Source of the DNA: an uncultured Christensenella sp.
GTDB taxonomy: Bacteria > Bacillota > Clostridia > Christensenellales > Pumilibacteraceae
DNA: 29,262 nt
NCBI GenBank assembly: GCA_910577995.1
Contig: CAJTND010000010.1
Span: 1 to 29,262, forward strand
Direction: 5' to 3'
In this document: in pieces, positions 7,748 to 15,400 of the stretch
Layout: every line of letters starts with the position of its first letter
Position numbering within the stretch: position 1 is the first letter of the stretch
Notes under the pieces: model-generated
What the model saw: the letters and a program-made list of their open reading frames with translations, nothing else
Database searches by the model: none
Told to the model about the DNA's origin: nothing
Made by a program: the position numbers and the translations under genes

Positions 7748-8394
7748 CGGACGAGCTCAAAGCCGAGCTCAATAGCTCCGACGGCAGGCGCATATTCGCC
7801 GATTTCCTCGGCTCGATAGGCAAAGCCGATGCGCTCGAAAAGTTCGATATGCTCACCGATCTATACTATCAAGTGAACTCGGTAATCAATATTTCCGGAC
7901 TTAAAACCGTCGACGATGTTTATATCAAGCACTACCTCGACAGCGCGTACCATTGGGATAAATTCTCCGGTACGGTATGCGACGTCGGCTGCGGCGGCGG
8001 CTTCCCCTGTCTTCCTCTCGCCATTCTCACCGACTGCGACATAACGGGGCTGGACAGCGTAGGAAAAAAGCTTTTGCTCATCGACAGAGCCAAGACCGAA
8101 CTCGGACTTAAAAACATCAAAACAGATCACGCGCGTTCGGAAGACTTAGCCAAGCTCGGGCGCAGGTTCGACACTGTATGCGCGAGAGCGCTCGCCGACG
8201 TCGACAAAGCGCTGAGCTACTGCGCGCCGCTCGCAAAGACTAACGGTAAGATAGTACTTTACCGCACTCAAAACGAATCGGCGGCTACTACTCAAACTAT
8301 AAACAAACTCAAAGTCACGCTCAAAGAAACAGTCGATCATCTTCTTCCGGGAACGGATATAAAACGTCGATTGCTCGTATACGAAAAGAACTGA
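7744..8394 (+). CDS. rsmG: 16S rRNA (guanine-N7) methyltransferase RsmG (GidB)
   Basis: S-adenosylmethionine-dependent enzyme that methylates G527 of 16S rRNA. The SAM-binding loop VCDVGCGGGFPCLPLAI (about residues 78-94) is intact. N-terminal helices with INISG and the DVYIKHYLDSAY segment match the family, and GRRFDTVCARALADVDKAL matches the conserved FD.v.aRA motif. At 216 residues it is slightly shorter than most members (about 235). The start overlaps the degV stop in an ATGA, with GGAG seven bases before it. In many bacteria gidB lies close to the replication origin together with parA/parB and mnmE/mnmG. Confidence 0.92.
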   Translation: MTDELKAELNSSDGRRIFADFLGSIGKADALEKFDMLTDLYYQVNSVINISGLKTVDDVYIKHYLDSAYHWDKFSGTVCDVGCGGGFPCLPLAILTDCDITGLDSVGKKLLLIDRAKTELGLKNIKTDHARSEDLAKLGRRFDTVCARALADVDKALSYCAPLAKTNGKIVLYRTQNESAATTQTINKLKVTLKETVDHLLPGTDIKRRLLVYEKN

Positions 8395-8681
8395 CGCGGT
8401 ATGTGTTGTGTTATATATATTCTTTTTATTATAAGTAGAGTATAATAGAGCGTGTGTAAATGTTCATATCCCGCATTTTCCACAACATAGCGCAATATCA
8501 GGGGTAAAACCGACAATATATAGTGCTTTCCGAGCGATAACTATTACACAGTGTCCGTTCATATACCGCAAAGCGCTGAACACGCGATGTTCACAGCTCT
8601 GCCGCGCTATCCACAAAAACAGGAACAAAACCGCAGTTTTTGCGACCGAAACCGAAGTTTTGAACAAAAAGTCGAAAACTA
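8395..8681. other. Intergenic region with DnaA-box-like sites (candidate oriC or leader)
   Basis: 287 non-coding bases between rsmG and mnmE. An AT-only tract (8411-8420) runs into a T/A-rich stretch to 8433. Two sites are one mismatch from the DnaA box TTATCCACA: TTTTCCACA (8476-8484) and CTATCCACA (8607-8615). Weaker two-mismatch sites are TATTACACA (8542-8550), ATGTTCACA (8588-8596) and TGTGTAAAT (8453-8461). With parB, parS, rsmG and mnmE around it this is a possible origin, but dnaA/dnaN are not in view and none of the boxes is perfect. Confidence 0.35.
8441..8446 (+). promoter_or_regulatory. Possible -10 box for mnmE
   Basis: A perfect TATAAT with only a weak -35 candidate (TATTCT, 8418-8423) at 17 bases. 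The start codon is 236 bases downstream, leaving a long leader. Confidence 0.4.
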
Positions 8682-10037
8682 ATGCACAATAAAGTAAACA
8701 AAGATATTATAGCCGCGCTCGCCACGCCTTACGGCAGGTCGGCGATAGCGGCGATACGCATAAGCGGCGACGGTTGCAAAGCGGCAGTCGAGGGTTTTCT
8801 GCGCCGTCCGCTCGTCGACGGTCGGCTTTGCTTCAATACCTTCGATACGGGCACGTTCACGGAGAACCTTACGGCGGTGTATTACCGCGCGCCACGCTCG
8901 TTCACGGGCGAGGACACAGTCGAACTGTTCCCGCACGGAAATATGACGGTGTGCGACGGCATAATAAAAGCGCTGTTTTCCTTCGGGATACGCGCGGCGG
9001 AACGCGGAGAGTTCACTGAGCGAGCGTTTATCAACGGCAAGCTTGATCTTATGCAGTGCGAGGCGCTTGCGGATATCATCGACGCGGAAACGCCCGAACA
9101 GCTCGTTTACGGTAACAAGCGGTACAACAACGAGTTCAGATCGCTTTCGACTGTGCGAAAACTGCTCAATACCGCGCTTTCGACTGTCGAGGCGGTGCTG
9201 CATTACGGCGACGAACTCGAAAAAGAGGACATAGACGACGGTTTACCCAACGACGTTTATACCGCGCTCGACACGATGATAGCCGAGCTGAAAGCGGAAA
9301 AAGACAAGTACGCGAGCGGCAGAATGATAAAAGACGGGTTCAGGGTCGCGCTGATAGGCTTGCCCAACGTCGGAAAGTCTACTTTGCTCAACGCGCTGAC
9401 CGAAAGCGATCGCGCAATAGTCACAGCCGAAGCAGGCACGACGCGCGATACGCTTGACGGCGAGTATATATACAAAAACAGGAAGTTTATCGTCACCGAT
9501 ACGGCAGGGCTCAACGAAAAAGCCGTTTCGGAAGCGGAAAAGATAGGCATCGAGCGAGCGCGCCGCGCCGCGGCTGACGCCGACGCTGTTATAACCGTAG
9601 TAAACGGCAATGATTCATCGGATATCACAGGAAATGCCGACGCGGAAAACCAAACTACCGCACAAGCCGCGTTCACTGTAAGGAACAAGTGCGACGGTCT
9701 GACCGATAGCGGCACGGAGTACGCCGCGGCGGAACACGACGGCGCGCTCGAGGTCAGCGCGAAAAACGGTATAAATATCACAGCGCTTAAAGAGAAAATA
9801 TATTCGCTCTGCCCGAAAGAGCTCGGCGGAATATGCAATCACAGGCAGTACGACTGCGTTATTCGCTGTCTTGACGCATGCGAGGCGGCAAAACGCGAGA
9901 GCGGCAAGGCGGAAGGGCTGGAAATAGTAGCGGCATTGCTGTACGAGGCGTATACGGCGGTCGCGGAGCTGTACGGCGAAAACGCCGACGAAGCGGTCAT
10001 CGACTCGGTGTTCAGCCGATTCTGCGTCGGCAAGTGA
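8682..10037 (+). CDS. mnmE: tRNA modification GTPase MnmE (TrmE)
   Basis: GTPase that, with MnmG, installs the carboxymethylaminomethyl group on wobble uridine 34 of tRNAs. It opens with DIIAALATPYGRSAIAAIRISG (tetrahydrofolate-binding domain). A helical domain follows, with the inserted G domain: P-loop GLPNVGKST (about residues 223-231), switch region TTRDT, DTAGL and NKCD. The protein ends in the diagnostic C-terminal FCVGK, which carries the catalytic cysteine. Length 451 is typical. mnmG is not in the window. smpB follows after 12 bases, so the two are probably co-transcribed. Confidence 0.95.
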   Translation: MHNKVNKDIIAALATPYGRSAIAAIRISGDGCKAAVEGFLRRPLVDGRLCFNTFDTGTFTENLTAVYYRAPRSFTGEDTVELFPHGNMTVCDGIIKALFSFGIRAAERGEFTERAFINGKLDLMQCEALADIIDAETPEQLVYGNKRYNNEFRSLSTVRKLLNTALSTVEAVLHYGDELEKEDIDDGLPNDVYTALDTMIAELKAEKDKYASGRMIKDGFRVALIGLPNVGKSTLLNALTESDRAIVTAEAGTTRDTLDGEYIYKNRKFIVTDTAGLNEKAVSEAEKIGIERARRAAADADAVITVVNGNDSSDITGNADAENQTTAQAAFTVRNKCDGLTDSGTEYAAAEHDGALEVSAKNGINITALKEKIYSLCPKELGGICNHRQYDCVIRCLDACEAAKRESGKAEGLEIVAALLYEAYTAVAELYGENADEAVIDSVFSRFCVGK

Positions 10038-10049
10038 GGGTTATTTATA

Positions 10050-10550
10050 ATGAAAAGCAAGACGCAACGCAAAAACGAGAAACAGGCGGCTAAAAAGTCC
10101 GCCGATAAGACGGTCGCGGTCAACAAGAAAGCCGCGTTCGATTATTATTTTGTGGAAACGCTCGAGGTCGGTATCGCACTCGAAGGCTCGGAGGTCAAGT
10201 CGGTAAAGCGCGGCGACGTATCGCTGAGAGAGAGTTTTTGCCATATCGACAACGGAAACCTCGAACTGAAAAACTGTCAGATAACGCCGTATGCCAAAGT
10301 CGGCGCGTTCGCGCCCGACCCGCGCCGCAACCGCAGACTGCTGCTTCACAAAACACAGCTGAAACGTCTCGCAGGCAAAGCCGCCGAAAAAGGTTTTACA
10401 ATAGTACCCGTCAAGATGTACTTCAAAGGTCGGTTCGTCAAGCTCGAGATCGCGCTCGCCCGCGGCAAAAAGAACTACGAGAAAAAGCAGGTCATCAAAG
10501 ACCGCGACGTTAAGCGCACCGCCGAGCGCGAGATAGTCAATTACAGATAA
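10050..10550 (+). CDS. smpB: SsrA-binding protein SmpB
   Basis: Small basic protein that binds tmRNA and brings it to stalled ribosomes (trans-translation). Family blocks are clear: NKKAAFDYYFVETLEVGIALEGSEVKS, LRESFCHIDNG, LLLHKTQLKRL, FTIVPVKMYFKGRFVKLEIALARGKK and a basic C-terminal tail. At 166 residues it is slightly longer than average because of a Lys-rich N-terminal extension (about 25 residues). GAGGG lies about 10 bases before the ATG. A hairpin terminator follows. I see no ssrA (tmRNA) gene next to it. Confidence 0.95.
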   Translation: MKSKTQRKNEKQAAKKSADKTVAVNKKAAFDYYFVETLEVGIALEGSEVKSVKRGDVSLRESFCHIDNGNLELKNCQITPYAKVGAFAPDPRRNRRLLLHKTQLKRLAGKAAEKGFTIVPVKMYFKGRFVKLEIALARGKKNYEKKQVIKDRDVKRTAEREIVNYR

Positions 10551-10575
10551 CAGCATAATGACCGACATCGCTTGT

Positions 10576-10605
10576 AAGCCGCATCGTTACCGACGCGGCT
10601 TTTTT
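10576..10605 (+). terminator. Rho-independent terminator after smpB
   Basis: AAGCCGC (10576-10582) pairs with GCGGCTT (10595-10601). Inner TCG/CGA pairs surround a TTAC loop, and an uninterrupted T run (10600-10605) follows. Confidence 0.85.
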
Positions 10606-10813
10606 CGTGCTCTCAGACAGAATTTAACATGTACAGAGAGAACTTCCGTATACCCTACCGTACAACTAAACCGACGGTTTAGCAAATCAAGATTTTCAAC
10701 ATGTTTTATACGCCCCGAAAAATTTCTCAACGCTCGCAATAAAACAGAAATATTTATCACTTCGCCCACCCTGCGGGGAATTTCGTTTTTAAGTTACTCA
10801 TTTAGGGAAGTGA

Positions 10814-10836
10814 AAGCTTTTTTATCGCAAAAGCTT
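10814..10836. promoter_or_regulatory. Inverted repeat overlapping the -35 box (possible operator)
   Basis: AAGCTTTT and AAAAGCTT form a perfect 8-base inverted repeat with a 7-base gap. The right arm overlaps the first bases of the -35 box TTGATT, where a repressor could act. No binding protein is identified. Confidence 0.3.
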
Positions 10837-10863
10837 GATTTTGCCGTGCGGCGGTGTTACAAT
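10835..10863 (+). promoter_or_regulatory. Promoter of the membrane-anchored Lys/Ala-rich protein
   Basis: TTGATT (10835-10840), 17-base spacer, TACAAT (10858-10863). AAAGGAGA (10877-10884) follows before the ATG at 10889. Confidence 0.8.
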
Positions 10864-10888
10864 ATATCGGTAATACAAAGGAGAAGCT

Positions 10889-12040
10889 ATGATACGATCA
10901 ATTTCGGCATGGGCGGCGTTCAACGACCCGAGCAGTCCGTGGTACTACGTTGTAGGGATAATATTTCTCGCTCTGATATTCGCCGCACTCGGCGGTTATA
11001 TCATTTATGCGAAAAAGCATAAAAAGCCCGACGACGTTGCGCCTGACGGTAAAGGAACAGACACACAAGACGCAAAAGACACGGCGACGCCCGACGGCGG
11101 CAAAGACGAAAAAGCCGACGCTGCCGAGCCTGCTATGACAGTAAACGAGAGCACTAATGCTGCGGCGGAGCAAAGCGCGCCGACGGAAAACACCGACGCG
11201 GACACTGCGACCGAGCCGAATGCGGCGGAGAAATCTGCGGAAGATAAAAAAGAAGAAACCGACGTCGCCGACGGCACGACCGAACAGGCGGCATCTACCG
11301 ACGCTGCCGAGCCCGCTCCGACAGTAAGCGAAAGTTCGGACGCTGCGGCTGAGCAAAGCGCGACGGCAGAAACCGTCGCGACAGACGAAGAGCCGAAAGC
11401 TCCGACGAAAAAAGCTGCCGCAAAGCCGACGGCAAAAAAGACGTCGACGGCGAGATCGACTGCGGCAAAAACAAAGACCGAAACTACCGCAAAACCGAAA
11501 ACATCGGCAGGCGATGCGGATAAGCCAGTCAAATCGACTGCGGCTAAAACCGCTGCTGCCAAACCTGCGACGGCAAAGACCGCGGCTAAAACGACCGCCG
11601 CCAAATCGACACAGAAAAAGTCGGCGGACAAAGCATTTATCGATAGACTGATCGACGCCAAGTCAGTACACTCGGTGTATAACGAATTAAAGAACACGAT
11701 ACTTTCTTATCCCGGCGTCAAAGCCAAACTCAATAAGGACGGCGAGGAGTTCCGGTTCGGCGAGGACAAAAAAGCGGCGCTCATGCTTAACGGCGACGTA
11801 GTGGAACTGTATCTCGCAGTCGATCCGACGACCGTGCCCGAACAGCTCGGCGCGGCCGCGGCGGACGGCGAACTTCCTACCAAGCTCGACGTTGCCGAGG
11901 ACAGAATAGACAACGCGCAGAAACTGATATTCTTCGCGATGAACGTGGCGATGCTCACGCGCAACGCCAACCGCCGTTACGTCGACTATGTTCAAAACGC
12001 GATAAGCGCGAAACAACGCTCCGCCGCAAAAAAGAAATAA
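10889..12040 (+). CDS. Single-pass membrane protein with histone-H1-like linker and conserved C-terminal domain
   Basis: One N-terminal membrane helix (about residues 16-38) is followed by a long low-complexity cytoplasmic linker. The first part (about 45-170) is acidic and Ala/Thr/Glu-rich with an internal duplication: residues 77-100 and 138-161 repeat DAAEPA.TV.ES..AAAEQSA. The second part (about 171-248) is Lys/Ala/Thr-rich (KKAAAKPTAKK type), like histone H1 tails. The C-terminal domain (about 250-365: FIDRLIDAK, ELKNTILSYPGVKAKLN, VVELYLAVDP) resembles a roughly 100-residue domain I know from many Firmicutes hypothetical proteins of unknown function. The basic linker could bind nucleic acid or polyanions at the membrane; this is inference only. 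Single gene, own promoter and terminator. Confidence 0.7.
   Translation: MIRSISAWAAFNDPSSPWYYVVGIIFLALIFAALGGYIIYAKKHKKPDDVAPDGKGTDTQDAKDTATPDGGKDEKADAAEPAMTVNESTNAAAEQSAPTENTDADTATEPNAAEKSAEDKKEETDVADGTTEQAASTDAAEPAPTVSESSDAAAEQSATAETVATDEEPKAPTKKAAAKPTAKKTSTARSTAAKTKTETTAKPKTSAGDADKPVKSTAAKTAAAKPATAKTAAKTTAAKSTQKKSADKAFIDRLIDAKSVHSVYNELKNTILSYPGVKAKLNKDGEEFRFGEDKKAALMLNGDVVELYLAVDPTTVPEQLGAAAADGELPTKLDVAEDRIDNAQKLIFFAMNVAMLTRNANRRYVDYVQNAISAKQRSAAKKK
11117..11372 (+). repeat. Direct repeat of 73 bases inside the linker
   Basis: Units 11117-11189 and 11300-11372 share most bases (both begin GACGCTGCCGAGCC). The encoded segments remain alike, so the linker appears to have grown by duplication. 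Confidence 0.7.
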
Positions 12041-12100
12041 GCCGCATAGTGCTATTCAATAATTACTATCATCGATGTTAGTGTAAATAACGCAAAAAAG

Positions 12101-12128
12101 AAAAAGCTCGACCCCCATCGGGCTTTTT
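12101..12128. terminator. Rho-independent terminator
   Basis: AAAAAGCTCGA (12101-12111) pairs with TCGGGCTTTTT (12118-12128) around CCCCCA, with one T-G wobble. A- and T-runs at both ends allow action in either direction. Confidence 0.88.
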
Positions 12129-12393
12129 AATATTACATATAAAAATGGAAGCATAATCAAAAATCTTTCTGTGATGCGGCGCGATGCTCATTATGTTGCC
12201 GCCCCTACGGTCAAATAAATTCACCATAGTGGAAATCTTCGAGAGATAAATTGGAAAATACAATAACTTTATACAATGTTCCTGCCGGTTTCGATGGTAC
12301 ACCTCAACCGTAAAAGTCAAAAAATATGTTTTTGAATTTTTTTTGATGCGTTTTGTATATTTTTAGGTCTTTGCTTTTTGGCGGGGTTTTTCG

Positions 12394-12422
12394 TTGACAT
12401 ACCGTAACGGCGGGCGTATAAT
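12394..12422 (+). promoter_or_regulatory. Perfect consensus promoter of the surface/toxin operon
   Basis: TTGACA (12394-12399), 17-base spacer, TATAAT (12417-12422). It is the only strong promoter I see for the four genes from 12482 to 26380. The 12-mer GGGCGTATAATA at its -10 is also present at the 4538 promoter. Confidence 0.9.
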
Positions 12423-12481
12423 ATTTTTGTTTAATAAAAATCAGCATTGTTGATGTAGAACGAATGAAAGGATTGTGTGAT

Positions 12482-15400
12482 ATGGTCAAAGTAGGTTTCG
12501 CTAAAAAATATTTTATCCCGTTGGTAGTCATTGCGACAGTGCTGATCGGAATATCATTATTTATCTCGGGCGGCGGCAGAATACGTTCCGTCGCCGAAAA
12601 CGCTACGCAAAGCGACAGCGAGACGGTCACTACCGTTATGCCGCTCGATTATCATTGCTTTTCCGATGGGAGCGGCTACGGCAGCGAGGTAAAAGAACAC
12701 CACTTGGATCCGAACGACGCGGTCGAATTTACCGTAAAAAGCGGGGAAGGGAAAATGCACAACGGCTGGATGACATTCCCCTCGGCGGTGACCTTACGCG
12801 CCAGAGCTCTGCCTACGTCATCCAAGATAGGCAGTCATACGCTTTCCAACGACTGGGCGAAAAGCGTAGATCTTTCGCATATGGGTTACGGCGATAAGAG
12901 CGTGAGCTCGATAGCCGGAACGGCAGATGCGGTCGGACGAGGCGTGATAGTAGTTTGCACGGAAAACGATGATGGGGAAAAGTCATTACAAGGTTTTCTA
13001 CCGGGTTTTTTCAAACCCTCAATGAACGGCGATACGCCTACCGACGGGATAATTCCGTTCAAAGCAAACGGAAAATACATAGTTTCGCTGTTTTTCGAGG
13101 CGAAAGGCGTGGGCGGAAACAATCACCGTATCGATATAAAATTCCGAATCATCAACACACGATCGGATCAAGGTCACTCCAATTCCATTGTGATAGAGGA
13201 CAGCGCAAACAGCGGCGCTTATGTGCCGAAAAACGGCGCTACGCGAAATGAGTTCAAGGTAAACTTCAATGATCTACACAATTTGAACGTCATTTATATG
13301 TACATGTCGCCGACGGACGAGGAGGGCGGTGGGCTTGTTCGTAACGGTCAACGATTCGACGCTCCCGGTAAGTATCGATTTTTTCAGTATCTCGGACCGT
13401 TCGATCTCGGTGCGTTCACGATCACGATAGACCGACGGACTCCGTCGGCAAGCTTCGGGAATATCAAGGCATATCCCTCGGGTATTCCTACATGCGAGGG
13501 TTACGTAACTGTCAACTGGGACGCTGGCAATGACAGTCAATGGAAGATAGCGTGTGAAATATACGACAGAGATACATACACGACCGAATCGCCGGGAGAA
13601 ATGCGCGGGCGCGATCTGTCGGGCAGTATGAAGGTAGAAGTCCCCGGGCGGTATAAAGTCGTGATGCGTTTCGATAATTCCGCGAATTTGCTTGCGCAGG
13701 GGTTTGAAATAGCGACTTACGACGTAGACGTAGAGGAATACGCAAAACCGAGCGTCAATTACGAAGCGCTGACCGCGTCGCGGTTCAATTATATCAAGAC
13801 GAAATGGTTTGAATTGGAATACGGCGGCGATATACGCTGTTTCTACGAGTATGACAGAGCGTTTAGCTACGCAATGTCTATCGAGGACGGAATAGTCAAT
13901 AACGAAGGCGAGTTCCGCGCTTACTATTGCAATAAATATTCGGAGATAAACAGCCTGTACAACAAGTACGGCGGAACGCACAGCGCGAAGATATCTTCGA
14001 TAAGACGCAATACAACGGACAATATCAAGCTGACCGCCGTCATGAACGAGCGCGCGGAAAAGCGCATAACCGAAAATTACTTTGACTGCCACGATAGAAC
14101 GGAACGCGTTTTCGAGGAAAACAGTATGTTCGACAGATCGCATCTTTACCTCGACGATACGTTTCAATTCGTTCAAAAAGGCGCATGGGAAACTTCGACC
14201 GTGCATTATGTTCGTCCGAACGGCGAAAGCGGAACCATACCTTACGGAGTGCCTGTCGGGCAGATCGGTCTGCCCGACGGCAGGTACGATATAACCGAGT
14301 CGGATATATACGGTAACAGCACTCGCTACACGGTATACCGCGATATTTCCGCGCCCGTCGTAGGAATAAGGCTTAACGACAGCAGACGTATCGATGCGAC
14401 GCAGACCGAGTATATTACCGATTATTTTGAGATAAGCGATCACAGGGACGAATACGATCCCTGGGCGGTGTTAAAAGTAAACGGGCAGTATTATCTGCAC
14501 GGCGACTATATCCCGACCTTTTATGACAGCGGCGTATATAATATAGAATGTTACGACAGAAACAAGAACAAAACGAATTTTGCGGTCGTTGTACGAGAAC
14601 GCGAACTCAGCGTAAGCCTAAACGCCGACAATAGATCGAATTTCTACGAAGCAAAGAACGGCGGCAATTTTACGGTCTTTAATTTCTCGCTCGAAATGAG
14701 AAACGCGAGATTCCCCGACGTATTTTACGAATTTACAGTAAACGGCACGGAAATGCCGTATCATGAACTGAACCGCACGCTGACGCAGTTCGGCGTATAT
14801 TCGATAGACGTCCGAGATAAGTATTCGGAGGAAAAAATATCGTTCGGCGTTCGTATTGCCGAGCGCGAGCTTGCGCCTATACTCGTTTGGGACGATAACG
14901 AGCTTACGCGTATCGAAAACAACGGCAGATATACGGTAAACAGATTCCGCATCGAGTACGACGATCTTTATATACGCATCGACGGCAATAATAAATGCGG
15001 CGGTTATTTGAGCGTCGGCGGAGTGTACGAACTGACCGCCGTCGATATATACAGCGGGGCGCGGCTCGATTTTACCGTTACAGTCGAGGAGCGCGATATT
15101 TCGCTTGCGGCTAAGACGGATCACAACGCCGACGTCGTGCTGACGGGCGGTGAATATACGATCGTCGATCAGTTCAAGCTCGAGCGACTGAGCGAGGACA
15201 AGCTGTACTATATGTCGGTAAAGATAAACGGCGTGGCATACGATAATCGCGGTATGATGTTTGCCGAGCCCGGTATATATAAGATCGACGTCGAGAACAT
15301 ATTCAACGGGAAGAAATACGAAAGCGTATTCGTGATAGAAGAAAGACCGTTGGAGCTTATTTACAGGATAAACAATGATACATGGTGCGTAAACGGAAAT

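Larger units (their letters stand above)
10551..10888. other. Intergenic region after smpB
   Basis: Holds the smpB terminator (10576-10605), a perfect palindrome CTAAACC-GAC-GGTTTAG (10666-10682) without a T-tract, an inverted repeat overlapping the next promoter (10814-10836) and that promoter. No gene or tmRNA is recognisable. Confidence 0.6.
12041..12481. other. Intergenic region before the surface/toxin operon
   Basis: Contains a terminator (12101-12128), about 265 bases of AT-rich sequence in which I see no gene or clear repeat, the operon promoter (12394-12422) and the ribosome site AAAGGA (12467-12472). Confidence 0.65.

Noticed and set aside
10666..10682. Palindrome CTAAACC-GAC-GGTTTAG as a terminator
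   Set aside because: No T-tract follows, and a proper terminator already lies at 10576-10605. It could be a protein-binding site, but nothing supports that.
10551..10888. tmRNA (ssrA) gene next to smpB
   Set aside because: Neither tRNA-Ala-like ends nor a tag-encoding frame could be found in this gap.
11005..11697. 230-codon minus-strand frame
   Set aside because: Low-complexity mirror of the Ala/Lys/Thr-rich linker encoded on the plus strand.
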